64,000 nucleotides of DNA from Brevibacillus laterosporus DSM 25. Lineage in GTDB: Bacteria > Bacillota > Bacilli > Brevibacillales > Brevibacillaceae. The stretch's first letter is position 1. The number at the start of each line of letters is the position of its first letter. Position numbers and translations under genes: made by a program. The notes under the pieces are model-generated. The model did not search any database and was not told the DNA's origin. It worked only from the letters and a program-made list of their open reading frames with translations. Shown piece after piece: positions 36,350 through 44,969 of the stretch. The stretch spans positions 2,211,001-2,275,000 of the forward strand of contig NZ_CP017705.1 in the NCBI RefSeq assembly GCF_002706795.1, given 5' to 3'.

Positions 36350-36385
36350 TCTGCCACTGGGCGGAAGAAGGAAGGACACGAAAGA

Positions 36386-37225
36386 ATGCTAGCCGATTGG
36401 TGGAATTATGAGTTTTTACGATATACCTTGTTTTCAGGACTTCTGATCGGATTGGTTTGCCCGATCTTGGGGACGTTTCTAATTGTTCGCCGCTTGTCTA
36501 TGATGGCGGATGGACTTTCTCATGTGACGCTTTCGGGAGTAGCAGCAGGGATGCTTTTATCGAAAAAGGTGGCTTTCTTTAGCGTAGTGAATCCCTTATT
36601 TTTTGGAATGCTATTTTCTGTGATTGGGTCCCTGTTTATCGAGCGGTTGCGTAAGATATACCGTTCGTACCAGGATTTGGCGATACCGATCATTTTGTCT
36701 ACCGGTCTAGGCCTATTTACAGTCTTAGTAAGTATTGCTGACGGTTTTAATCAAGATTTATACTCTTACTTATTTGGGAAGATCGTAACGGTAACCATTG
36801 AGGATTTATTAGCCTTAATTGGGGTGGCTGTTGTAGTGCTAGGAACGGTTATTCTCTTATACAAAGAATTGTTTGCCGTTTCGTTCGATGAAGAATTCGC
36901 ACGGGTATCAGGCGTGGCCAGACGCAGTATTAATTTGTGGTTCATGGTTCTAGTGGCTCTAACAATTGCTGCATCCATGCGGATTGTCGGTGTTCTACTG
37001 ATTTCTGCGTTGATTACCATTCCAGTAGCAGCCAGTTTGCAAATTGCTAAGAGCTTTCGACAGGCTATTTTCTACTCCATTTTGTTTGCCGAAATTTCTG
37101 TTTTAACAGGTTTATACTTTGCGTATATGCTCGATTGGGCTTCGGGTGGTACCATTGTGTTGGTAGCTGTCTTTATTCTAATGATTGTGTTGGGTCTCAA
37201 ACGTTTACGAGCAATCTTACGTTGA
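36386..37225 (+). CDS. znuB: Zinc ABC transporter permease
   Basis: The 279-residue protein has about eight membrane helices of the ABC-3 family; G-T-F-L-I-V-R-R-L-S-M-M-A-D-G-L-S-H (about 28-45) is the characteristic ATPase-coupling and metal-path segment. It forms the membrane channel with ZnuC. ATG 36386 follows GAAGGAAGG at a somewhat long distance. The stop lies 20 bases before zur. Confidence 0.93.
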   Translation: MLADWWNYEFLRYTLFSGLLIGLVCPILGTFLIVRRLSMMADGLSHVTLSGVAAGMLLSKKVAFFSVVNPLFFGMLFSVIGSLFIERLRKIYRSYQDLAIPIILSTGLGLFTVLVSIADGFNQDLYSYLFGKIVTVTIEDLLALIGVAVVVLGTVILLYKELFAVSFDEEFARVSGVARRSINLWFMVLVALTIAASMRIVGVLLISALITIPVAASLQIAKSFRQAIFYSILFAEISVLTGLYFAYMLDWASGGTIVLVAVFILMIVLGLKRLRAILR

Positions 37226-37245
37226 AGTAAAGGAGGAGATTGCAG

Positions 37246-37671
37246 TTGAATTTGGAACAAGCGCTCCAGTTGTTAAAAGACAAAGGATATAAATACACGG
37301 GTAAACGTGAAGAGATGTTGCGCATTTGTGCTGAGGAAAAGCGTTATTTATCCGCACGCGATATCATGGGGCGGATGAAGGATAATTATCCGAGTTTAAG
37401 CTTTGATACGGTATACCGGAATATTTCTACCTTCGTAAAACTGGGAATTTTAGAAGAGACAGAACTAGATGGCGAAGGGAAGTTCAGGCTCTCATGCTCT
37501 ACACATGGACATCATCACCATGTGATTTGTACGGTATGCGGTAAGACAAAATCATTGCCGAATTGTCCGATGACAGTAATTCCTGAGATTTCCGAGGAAT
37601 TTGTCGTGACAGGGCATAAGTTCGAAGTATATGGAACCTGTAAAGATTGTAATGAACATATAGCTATGTAA
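37246..37671 (+). CDS. zur: Zinc uptake regulator Zur (Fur family)
   Basis: Zur represses zinc uptake genes when zinc-loaded. The 141-residue protein closely resembles B. subtilis Zur: G-Y-K-Y-T-G-K-R-E-E-M-L (about 13-24), L-S-F-D-T-V-Y-R-N-I-S (DNA-binding helix, about 50-60), the H-G-H-H-H-H metal segment (about 86-91), C-T-V-C-G-K and C-K-D-C for the structural zinc. TTG 37246 is preferred as start because AGGAGGAG (37231-37238) ends 7 bases before it; TTG 37240 is too close. Location in the operon with znuCB suggests feedback control. Confidence 0.93.
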   Translation: MNLEQALQLLKDKGYKYTGKREEMLRICAEEKRYLSARDIMGRMKDNYPSLSFDTVYRNISTFVKLGILEETELDGEGKFRLSCSTHGHHHHVICTVCGKTKSLPNCPMTVIPEISEEFVVTGHKFEVYGTCKDCNEHIAM

Positions 37672-37687
37672 TCGATAAGATATAAAA

Positions 37688-37711
37688 GGCACCCGATAAG
37701 GTGCTTTTTTT
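37688..37711 (+). terminator. Terminator of znuCB-zur
   Basis: GCACC (37689-37693) pairs with GGTGC (37700-37704), followed by seven T. The rest of the 305-bp gap to the next gene is AT-rich, with a strong ribosome binding site just before 37977. Confidence 0.85.
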
Positions 37712-37976
37712 ATTTTACCTTTTGACTGTAGGAGAGATTCAAGGCCCCATTAATGGGTTTATATTACGAAGGAACGTTGATGATTTGATATGTAACGAAA
37801 GTAACAAAGGTGCGTCCAATTAATAAATACCTGTTCTATTCTGAGGAAAATAAAATGTAAACCTTTTGTAACTACTTAGCATTTTTTGGAGTGTATGATT
37901 AAGACAACAAGAAAACAACAGATAAAAAAACAAATGAAATAACATTTATTCACTCAATTGATGGAGGTAATGATAC

Positions 37977-39602
37977 ATGAAAACATTAGTAAAAGTAGTA
38001 ACAAGCGTAGCGCTTTGCGGTGGAGTATTTGCAGGAGTTGGAGCAGTAGCTAATGTACCAGTGTTTGCATTGGATACACAAAAAGCACTGCAAGCCTTTG
38101 AAGTGGGAGCTCCTTTCTCACTGAAGGATTTGCAAGTAAAACCAAATAGCTATGTACTTGATTACACACAAGCTGATCTCACTGGTGATGGCGTAGCGGA
38201 CGGCGTAACCTTGATCGGTACAAAAGAGAAAGGTTATATTTCCGTAAGTGATATCATGGTTGTTATGCAAGATGGCAAAACAATGAAATTCACACAGGTA
38301 CCGGTTGGAAAACAAAATGCCGGATATGAGCCAAAGCTAACAGTGGGCGATTTTAATAAAGATGGTGCACAGGATGTATTAGTGGAAATGGGAGATGGCG
38401 GAAGCGGCGGAACTTCTACATATAGCTTGTTATCCTTTAAAGATGGAAAAGGTGCCGCAATGGTTGACCAAGAGAAACTGAATGCAGGCGTTGACTTCGA
38501 CATTCAGTTTAAAGATGGATTCAAAGCGGAAATTACAAACAAAGCTACGAAAGAAAAAACAACGGTGGATATCAGTGAAAATAAAGCTCAATATATCAAA
38601 ACTGGAATTTATGATGCAAAAGGAAAGCTATTAAAAGCAGTTGAAGGTGCGCAAGACGGATTTGGCTCCTTAGAAGTAGTGGAACAAGCAGACGGTGGAC
38701 TTACTTTGGTTGGAACACAACTAATTTGGGGTAGCTATCACGCTGACAGCATCGCTATGGCAACAAGCACGTGGAAAATAGAAAAAGGTGAATTGAAACT
38801 AGAAAAAACAGAAGTAACTGCATTTGACCATGATAATTTCTCCATTGCTCCTAACTATGTACCAGGCGATAAATTTACAGAAGCAGCTCTTTCTACAAAA
38901 GAAAATAACTACATCATTGATTCTAAATATGCTGATGTAAATGGCGATGGCGTACGTGACGAAGTGATTTTGATCGGCCATAAGGAAGAAGGGGAAAAAG
39001 ACCGCTTCGCTACCGACCTAACAGTAGCTGTAAAAGATGGTAAAACCAAAAAACTCACTATGGGTACAGTAGGCAAAGAAAACACTGGCTATGACGAAGC
39101 TACGCTATATATTGGTGCATTTAACGCTGATAAACATAAGGACATCCTGGTAAGTGCACCAACAGGTGGTAGCGGTGGCCTATCTACTTTTAGCTTGTTG
39201 ACTTTCTCTGATAACAAAATCGTCCCTTTAGCTGATCAGGAGCTATTAAATAAAGGTGTAGAATACGATGTGGTATTTAAAGATGGTTTTAAAGTAGAGA
39301 TTTCTAGCAAAGCCACTGGTAAAAAAGAAACCTTGGATGTAAGCAAAAACAAAAAAGAGTATGTTGAAACAAAAGTATATGATAACAACGGAAAGCTATT
39401 ACAAGAGACAACTGGTTGGGCTGATGGACTATCTGTGTTGACTCCGGTTGATGTAGACAAGAATGGTGTACTAGAGCTTCAAGCTGTACAAAGCATTTCT
39501 GGTGCCTACCATGCTGATCGTTTAGGTGCGGCAAAAACAACTTGGACATTGAAAAATGGCAAGCTTGAACTTACAAATGAAGCACTAGAACTACGTAAAT
39601 AA
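37977..39602 (+). CDS. Secreted protein with two homologous FG-GAP/VCBS-like halves
   Basis: No function is recognised. The 541-residue product has a Sec signal peptide (about 1-31, ending in V-F-A). The rest consists of two homologous halves of about 240 residues: each has a Y-V/I-L/I-D start, an EF-hand-like calcium loop (D-L-T-G-D-G-V-A-D and D-V-N-G-D-G-V-R-D), a second Asp-containing segment (D-F-N-K-D-G-A-Q-D), a G-G-S-G-G-x-S-T-x-S-L-L core, F-K-D-G-F-K, and a closing G-x-Y-H-A-D. The pattern suits a calcium-stabilised beta-propeller-like surface protein. ATG 37977 follows GGAGGTAATGAT. Confidence 0.8.
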   Translation: MKTLVKVVTSVALCGGVFAGVGAVANVPVFALDTQKALQAFEVGAPFSLKDLQVKPNSYVLDYTQADLTGDGVADGVTLIGTKEKGYISVSDIMVVMQDGKTMKFTQVPVGKQNAGYEPKLTVGDFNKDGAQDVLVEMGDGGSGGTSTYSLLSFKDGKGAAMVDQEKLNAGVDFDIQFKDGFKAEITNKATKEKTTVDISENKAQYIKTGIYDAKGKLLKAVEGAQDGFGSLEVVEQADGGLTLVGTQLIWGSYHADSIAMATSTWKIEKGELKLEKTEVTAFDHDNFSIAPNYVPGDKFTEAALSTKENNYIIDSKYADVNGDGVRDEVILIGHKEEGEKDRFATDLTVAVKDGKTKKLTMGTVGKENTGYDEATLYIGAFNADKHKDILVSAPTGGSGGLSTFSLLTFSDNKIVPLADQELLNKGVEYDVVFKDGFKVEISSKATGKKETLDVSKNKKEYVETKVYDNNGKLLQETTGWADGLSVLTPVDVDKNGVLELQAVQSISGAYHADRLGAAKTTWTLKNGKLELTNEALELRK

Positions 39603-39715
39603 GTATCATTCTTATTTAGAAATGGATATTGTATCTACCGTAATGAAGAGCCCCCTTTTTTGAATAAGCTGATGATGAGTTTTGGTGTTGGGAAGTAAAT
39701 AGATTGGACAAAAGA

Positions 39716-39749
39716 AGCGGTAGGAGCCTTTGGGCTTTTGCCGTTTTTT
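39716..39749 (+). terminator. Terminator after the secreted repeat protein
   Basis: CGG...AGCC (39718-39728) pairs with GGCT...CCG (39733-39743) around TTTG, followed by six T. Confidence 0.75.
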
Positions 39750-39871
39750 CGTATTCTCCCGTTTGTATAGGTAAAAATTTTCTCCAATGATTATCGACTT
39801 CTGCTCCTGAGAGGCATTTGCTATAATGATGAGGAAAAAAGTTAGAGAGTCACAGGAGATGGTGATGTGTG

Positions 39872-41494
39872 ATGTTCCCGAGACATGTACTGAACTACCA
39901 GACCGATCATTTACAAAACATGTATACCGATGTGATTGTAGTTGGTTGTGGAATCGCAGGCTTGTATACAGCGTTAGAAGCGAGCAAAAAAGCAAAGGTA
40001 GTACTAATCAGTAAAAAGGGTTTGCAAGATAGCAATACTCGCTGGGCTCAAGGGGGCATTGCAGCGGTTACTGCTCAAAATGATTCTCCCGCATTACATC
40101 GTCAAGATACCATGCTGGCAGGTGCCGGAATTTGTACCTATGAAGCAGTAGATGTACTGGTACATGAAGGACCTCAGCGTTTACAGGAGCTAATAACCTA
40201 CGGGACTCAATTTGATAAAAATAGCAATGGAGAATATGAGTTAACACGAGAAGGTGCGCATAGTCAGCGACGTATTCTGCATGCACAAGGAGATGCTACT
40301 GGTGCCGAGATTGTCCGAGCTCTAGCTAAAAAGGTGGCAGAAACAACGAACATTACGTTATTAGAGGAGCATTTCGCCGTCGATATTCTTACACATCAAG
40401 GAGAATGTGTGGGAGTGGTAGCTCTTAAACCGGACGGAGAAATGTTTGTTATACGATCCCATGCTACTATTCTGGCAACTGGTGGTGCTGGCCAGCTATA
40501 TCGCTACACCACGAATCCAGAAATTGCAACAGCAGACGGTATAGCGATGGCTTATCGGGCTGGAGCAGAAGTAAAGGATATGGAATTCATTCAATTTCAT
40601 CCTACCGCTCTTTGCTATCCAGATGCTCCGCGTTTTTTAATTTCCGAGGCTGTCCGAGGAGAAGGGGCCTATTTGCGCAATATTTCGGGTGAACGCTTTA
40701 TGGACAAGTATCATCCACAGCAAGAATTGGCTCCGAGAGATATTGTGGCACGAGCTATTGTATCAGAGATGGAAAAAACGAAGTCTACCTTTGTCTATCT
40801 TGATATTACACATGAGTCTGAAGAGCTGATTAAACATCGCTTTCCAACAATCTATGATTTCTGTCTGGCCTATGGACTTGATATGGTAGCTGACTGGATA
40901 CCAGTGGCACCAGCCTGCCATTATATGATGGGTGGCGTAAAGACTGATTTATATGGTGAAACAAATGTACCGAGGCTATTTGCGTGCGGGGAAGTTTCTT
41001 GTACAGGTGTACATGGTGCTAATCGCTTAGCTAGTAATTCATTGTCAGAAGCGATTGTCTTTGGCCATCGTATCGTAGAACGTTTACAAAAGCTATCACC
41101 TGTTATGTCATCTATTTCGCTTAATGAATCATCTTTACGTACTGGGAAAGTAGGTAACCTCAAAAAAATGCGCCTGCAACTACAAAAGATCATGTTGCGT
41201 AAAGTAGGGGTAAAGCGTGAGGCACAGGGCTTACAAGAAGCGTTGCAAGAACTTGAGAGCATGCAGACAGTCTTATCAACTCATACAATCAAACGTGAGG
41301 CCCTTGAACTGAAAAACCTGCTAACGACAGCCATCCTTACCACCAGAGCAGCACTGGTACGCACAGAAAGCCGCGGTGGTCATTATCGCGTCGATTATCC
41401 TGAGCCAAATGAAGAGAGATGGCACAAGCATATTACGCAAGGCATCAACTCAGGGCTACAAGAGGAGAGTGAAATCCGTTATGCTATGGAATAA
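39872..41494 (+). CDS. nadB: L-aspartate oxidase
   Basis: NadB oxidises aspartate to iminoaspartate, the substrate of NadA, with FAD. The protein has the FAD-binding V-V-G-C-G-I-A-G-L-Y (about 23-32), S-N-T-R-W-A-Q-G-G-I (about 53-62), A-T-G-G-A-G-Q-L-Y-R, and H-M-M/Y-M-M-G-G-V with the succinate-dehydrogenase-like catalytic region. Start is ATG 39872 (GTG 39869 is possible), with a CAGGAGATGG ribosome binding site about 12 bases upstream. nadC overlaps its 3' end by 14 bases. A TATAAT box at 39824 fits a promoter, but the -35 box is weak. Confidence 0.95.
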   Translation: MFPRHVLNYQTDHLQNMYTDVIVVGCGIAGLYTALEASKKAKVVLISKKGLQDSNTRWAQGGIAAVTAQNDSPALHRQDTMLAGAGICTYEAVDVLVHEGPQRLQELITYGTQFDKNSNGEYELTREGAHSQRRILHAQGDATGAEIVRALAKKVAETTNITLLEEHFAVDILTHQGECVGVVALKPDGEMFVIRSHATILATGGAGQLYRYTTNPEIATADGIAMAYRAGAEVKDMEFIQFHPTALCYPDAPRFLISEAVRGEGAYLRNISGERFMDKYHPQQELAPRDIVARAIVSEMEKTKSTFVYLDITHESEELIKHRFPTIYDFCLAYGLDMVADWIPVAPACHYMMGGVKTDLYGETNVPRLFACGEVSCTGVHGANRLASNSLSEAIVFGHRIVERLQKLSPVMSSISLNESSLRTGKVGNLKKMRLQLQKIMLRKVGVKREAQGLQEALQELESMQTVLSTHTIKREALELKNLLTTAILTTRAALVRTESRGGHYRVDYPEPNEERWHKHITQGINSGLQEESEIRYAME

Positions 41495-42329
41495 ACGCGA
41501 ATTACAACGGAAAATAGAGGAATGGCTATTCGAAGATGTTGGTCATGGGGATATCACAACAATGACAACGATTCCAGCAGATGAAAAAGGTACGGGAATC
41601 TTGTATGCTAAAGAACCAGGTATGATTGCAGGATTAGATATTGCCGAACAGGTCTTTCATACCGTGGATCATGAGTTGGACTTTCAACGGTTAGTGCCGG
41701 AGGGCAGTCAGGTACAAAAAGGGGATGTGATTGCTGAAGTAACTGGTTCGGTACAAGCTATTTTAACAGGTGAACGGTTAGCCCTTAATTTATTACAGCG
41801 TCTTTCAGGGATTGCTACACGTACCCAATTGTTTGTGAGGGAGATTTCGCATACACAGGCGAGAGTAGTAGATACACGTAAAACAACACCAGGTCTGCGA
41901 TTATTGGAAAAATACGCAGTGCGTGTGGGTGGTGGACATAATCATCGGTTTGCCCTGTACGATGCAGTGATGATCAAGGACAACCATAGTAAAGGTGCAG
42001 GTGGAATAAAAGAAGCAGTGAGGAAGGCCCGTGAAGCCATTCCCCACACAATGAAAATAGAAGTAGAAGCTGAATCACTAAAGCAAGTACATGAAGCATT
42101 GGAAGCAGGAGCCGATATTATCATGCTGGATAATATGCCCTGCGATATGATGAGAGAAGCAGTCCAAATCATTCAAGGCAAGGCAATCATCGAAGCATCT
42201 GGTGGAGTGACATTGGAGACGGTGAGAGCTATTGCTGAAACTGGTGTGGATGTGATTTCGGTGGGTGGACTCACGCATTCCGTTACTGCTTTAGATATCA
42301 GCTTAGATTTGAACCAACGGAAAAGATAG
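41481..42329 (+). CDS. nadC: Nicotinate-nucleotide pyrophosphorylase (quinolinate phosphoribosyltransferase)
   Basis: NadC converts quinolinate and PRPP into nicotinate mononucleotide. The 282-residue protein has E-D-V-G-H-G-D-I-T-T (about 16-25), T-R-K-T-T-P-G-L-R (about 134-142), the H-N-H-R loop and I-M-L-D-N-M (about 213-218). ATG 41481 lies inside nadB, 14 bases before its stop; a longer frame from 41376 lies within nadB and is unlikely. The pair nadB-nadC is coupled, while nadA is separate. Confidence 0.95.
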   Translation: MLWNKRELQRKIEEWLFEDVGHGDITTMTTIPADEKGTGILYAKEPGMIAGLDIAEQVFHTVDHELDFQRLVPEGSQVQKGDVIAEVTGSVQAILTGERLALNLLQRLSGIATRTQLFVREISHTQARVVDTRKTTPGLRLLEKYAVRVGGGHNHRFALYDAVMIKDNHSKGAGGIKEAVRKAREAIPHTMKIEVEAESLKQVHEALEAGADIIMLDNMPCDMMREAVQIIQGKAIIEASGGVTLETVRAIAETGVDVISVGGLTHSVTALDISLDLNQRKR

Positions 42330-42369
42330 TCAGCGTCAGTGGACAAGATAGAGAAAAGAGGAACTACCC

Positions 42370-43134
42370 ATGCTACTCGTAATGGATATAGGCAATACCA
42401 ATATTGTGCTCGGGATGTATCAAGGAGATAGGCTAGTTTACCATTGGCGCATTGCAAGTGACCGCAATAAGACCGAAGATGAGTATGGTATGCTAGTGCT
42501 CAATTTATTTCAAAACGCTAAGCTTACACTAGAAGCCGTGACCGGAATTATTATTTCTTCGGTCGTACCACCTTTAAATAAAGCGGTGGAAAGTATGTGT
42601 GAAAAGTATTTTGCCAAGAAGCCGCTATTGATTGGACCAGGTATTAAAACCGGTCTGAATATAAAAGCAGAATACCCGAGAGAGGTGGGAGCAGATCGAA
42701 TCGTCAACGCTGTTGCAGCGATTCATGAGTATGGATCGCCTTTATTAATTGTTGACTTCGGTACGGCGACAACCTTCTGCTATATAGATGAAAAGAACCA
42801 ATACTGGGGAGGTGCAATCGCGCCAGGTATCGGGATTTCGACGGAGGCGCTCTTTACGCGTGCCGCAAAGCTACCCCGTATTGAGATTGCCAAGCCTGCG
42901 ACTGTGATTGGCAGAAACACGATTGCTTCCATGCAATCCGGTATTTTTTATGGTTTTATTGGACAAGTTGAGGGCATTGTGAGAAGAATGAAGCAGGAGT
43001 GTAATAGCAAGCCAACGGTGGTTGCAACAGGGGGTCTTGCTCCACTCATTGCGAGAGAGACCGATTGTATTGATGTGGTTGATCAGCATCTGACGTTGAA
43101 GGGTTTACGGTTGATTTATGATCGGAATATGTAA
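42370..43134 (+). CDS. coaX: Type III pantothenate kinase
   Basis: CoaX phosphorylates pantothenate, the first step to coenzyme A. The 254-residue protein shows the ASKHA phosphate motif V-M-D-I-G-N-T-N (about 4-11), the G-A-D-R-I-V-N (about 99-105) and V-D-F-G-T-A-T-T-F (about 123-131). In B. subtilis coaX follows ftsH and precedes hslO; here it is separated from both, from ftsH by about 11 kb and from hslO by about 11.6 kb. ATG 42370 is 40 bases after nadC. Confidence 0.96.
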   Translation: MLLVMDIGNTNIVLGMYQGDRLVYHWRIASDRNKTEDEYGMLVLNLFQNAKLTLEAVTGIIISSVVPPLNKAVESMCEKYFAKKPLLIGPGIKTGLNIKAEYPREVGADRIVNAVAAIHEYGSPLLIVDFGTATTFCYIDEKNQYWGGAIAPGIGISTEALFTRAAKLPRIEIAKPATVIGRNTIASMQSGIFYGFIGQVEGIVRRMKQECNSKPTVVATGGLAPLIARETDCIDVVDQHLTLKGLRLIYDRNM

Positions 43135-43148
43135 GAGGTGCTTTCGAG

Positions 43149-43178
43149 AGCCATGGGCATGATCCTGTGGCTTTTTTT
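43149..43178 (+). terminator. Terminator after coaX
   Basis: AGCCATGG (43149-43156) pairs imperfectly with CCTGTGGCT (ending 43172), followed by seven T. It marks the end of the core block on this side. Confidence 0.85.
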
Positions 43179-43240
43179 AACACTTCGTCTTTTACCTAGA
43201 GGATTTGATTGAACAGGTAAAGTGTCATAAATGATTGCAT

Positions 43241-43291
43241 AGAAAAACTACACCTCCAATGTTAGATGTGTCTAACAATTGAGGTGTAGTT
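43241..43291 (-). terminator. Terminator of the minus-strand immunity cluster
   Basis: AACTACACCTC (43246-43256) pairs with GAGGTGTAGTT (43281-43291), continued inward by GTTAGA/TCTAAC. On the minus strand the stem is followed by TTTTC, so it would stop transcripts from 43955 leftward. Confidence 0.8.
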
Positions 43292-43316
43292 AATAGTAAG
43301 CCAGAGCGTTTCCGTT

Positions 43317-43955
43317 TTATGAGTCCAAAGGGCAGAGATAAACCCCTTCCACATTACAAATTTTTTCTAGAAATTCCCTATTAGATTGGTCTGTCAAATA
43401 GGTAGGGCAAGCAAAGTCACCAGGCCATATAATGAGATTCAAATCTACAAAGTAAAGGCAAGTTGAAATATAATCACGAAGATTTAATTTGAGGAGGAAT
43501 TCAAGATCCTTCAATTCAGATACTTCAATGATTGATTCAAAGAGCTTCTCTTGGAGCTCTTTAAGTTTGTTCTGATCAATATTTTCGGGAAATATATCTT
43601 TATATGAAATGCTACTTTCCACGAAAGTGCGAGAGCAAGTCCATAAATTTCTAAAAACATTTAGAAATTTGCGTTCAAGCTCTAAATAGTCTTGTTGCTC
43701 CTTGATCTCCTTATCTATTTTATAAAAAATCTCTGCTTGATTATATTTATCCCAATTTTGAATTAATGTAGGAAATCGGTTGATTCTATACATTTTATTC
43801 GTATATTGAATATCAAATTTATCCCACTTATCAACAAATAGAACATCTTTATCCCAATCATCAGGTCGTTCACAACCCTGTTTTAGATAATCCATGTCGA
43901 TGGCATAATGTGAAATGTAGTCTTGGAACGTTACAAAACTCTTACTGTCCAACAA
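43317..43955 (-). CDS. Hypothetical protein, probable immunity protein of a polymorphic toxin
   Basis: No domain was recognised by eye. The 212-residue soluble protein is rich in aromatic and acidic residues (W-D-K-D-V-L-F-V-D-K-W near 33-43) and has no signal peptide or membrane helix. Two things suggest immunity: its start (TTG 43955 or 43952) overlaps the end of a short toxin-tail frame on the same strand (stop at 43942-43944), and an almost identical 5' copy lies at 44794-44969 directly behind a full toxin C-terminus. GAGGGG precedes the start. Base composition is lower in GC than the core genes. The protein itself appears intact. Confidence 0.6.
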   Translation of the reverse strand: MLDSKSFVTFQDYISHYAIDMDYLKQGCERPDDWDKDVLFVDKWDKFDIQYTNKMYRINRFPTLIQNWDKYNQAEIFYKIDKEIKEQQDYLELERKFLNVFRNLWTCSRTFVESSISYKDIFPENIDQNKLKELQEKLFESIIEVSELKDLEFLLKLNLRDYISTCLYFVDLNLIIWPGDFACPTYLTDQSNREFLEKICNVEGVYLCPLDS

Positions 43956-43982
43956 TTTTCCCCTCTTTCGTCAAAGAAGCAA
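43780..43982. repeat. Direct repeat copy A (toxin tail plus 5' end of immunity gene)
   Basis: This roughly 203-bp segment is repeated at 44794-44997 with small indels and substitutions. It covers the last codons of a toxin frame and about 58 codons of the immunity gene. The homology ends at the shared base run TTTCGTCAAAGAAGCAA. Confidence 0.9.
43942..43982 (-). pseudogene. Remnant of a toxin C-terminus in copy A
   Basis: On the minus strand the frame reads A-S-L-T-K-E-G-K-I-V-G-Q and stops at 43942-43944. It equals the last dozen codons of the longer toxin remnant ending at 44956. Upstream of 43982 the sequence is unrelated, so only the tail survives. Confidence 0.65.
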
Positions 43983-44126
43983 GCCCTTTACCAGAAAGGC
44001 AAAGGGCCCATTAAGACCTTTTGGATAGGATTTACAAGACGGACGATCACCAAAGCTAAGACTTTTTCATGGCAAGGATCGGGTAGAGATTTTCGTACCT
44101 TCATAAAAAAGCGCCCGTTAAATTGA
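43983..44126. other. Short segment of different composition between immunity genes
   Basis: This stretch is richer in GC than its flanks and is not homologous to the corresponding place in copy B. It contains a small hairpin (GCCCTTT/AAAGGGC at 43984-44009). A short plus-strand frame crosses it, but without a ribosome binding site. It may be a scar of an insertion; no transposase or terminal repeats could be recognised. Confidence 0.35.
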
Positions 44127-44130
44127 AAAA

Positions 44131-44769
44131 TTAAGACTTCGATTGGGTTTCCCATTCTTTGAAGTAATTCATTAGTTCTTGATGAAATACCCTATTTGTA
44201 TTCATGATTTCGCAACCTCTATCGTCATAAAGATGGAAAATACAATTTGTATTGATGTTTACTAAGAATACATCAGGCGCATAAAGACTACCTTTTTTTC
44301 TTAAACGAGGCTGTAATCCATAAAAATCTTCATGAATCAATGTTTTTAATAACCACTCTAATTTTAAGTCAGATACTTTACAGAACAATTCCATCTGCTG
44401 CACAAACTCATTATCTCCATCAACCTGCCAATAACATTCATGAAGACGTAATGAATATTTTAGCTTTTGATTTTTTACATAACGTTTAAAAAAGTTCGGA
44501 TATACTGTTTTTTTTGTTCCATTCGGATATGAGTTCACAACAACAATGACATCATCCTTTTATTGAAATAACAAGGAAATAATTTCAGAAACTTGCTCAT
44601 ACACCCTATAAAACATATCCATATTAAGTTGACCATTGTCATCAATTTGATATATACCATCGCCTACTTCAACATGGATTCCTAGTCCCCAAAGATGATA
44701 AAAATCAGGCATTAACTTTAAATTATTATAATGCTCTTCCATAAATTTTTTTAATTCCATATATACCAC
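44131..44769 (-). pseudogene. DUF3885 family gene split by an in-frame stop
   Basis: Two frames on the minus strand, 44560-44769 (69 residues) and 44131-44538 (135 residues), are in the same reading frame and are separated only by the TAA at 44560-44562 and seven sense codons (K-D-D-V-I-V-V, then V-N-S-Y-P-N). Joined they give about 212 residues with a DUF3885-like pattern: D-D-V-I-V-V-V-N near the middle and F-Y-G-L-Q-P-R-L-R, P-D-V-F-L-V-N and F-H-L-Y-D-D-R-G-C at the C-terminal side. DUF3885 proteins often lie in toxin-immunity loci of Bacillales. The second part could also be translated alone from GTG 44538, but it has no good ribosome binding site. A sequencing error would give the same picture. 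Confidence 0.7.
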
Positions 44770-44793
44770 CTTAATTATTGATTACTGCCCTTT

Positions 44794-44969
44794 TTGATTC
44801 TATACATTTTATTCGTATATTGAATATCAAATTTATCCCACTTATCAACAAAAAAGAGCATCCGTATCCCAATATTCAGGTTCATCACAACCCTTTTTTA
44901 GATAATCCATGTCGATGGCATAATGTGAAATGTAGTCTGGAACGTTACAAAACGCTTACTTTCCAACAA
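44794..44969 (-). pseudogene. Frameshifted, truncated second copy of the immunity gene
   Basis: This is the 5' part of a gene nearly identical to the one at 43317-43955. Compared with that copy it has lost one base early (F-Q-D-Y became F-Q-T-T) and gained one T in a T run (near D-A-L-F), and it breaks off after about 58 codons. It cannot make a functional protein. Confidence 0.8.

Noticed and set aside
37745..37975. Zur box before the secreted repeat protein
   Set aside because: One ATTACGA half occurs at about 37765, but the other half is unrelated to the consensus.
43923..44126. Plus-strand frame of 67 codons across the repeat edge
   Set aside because: No ribosome binding site, and the first part is antisense to the immunity gene start; the second copy of the repeat has a different continuation.
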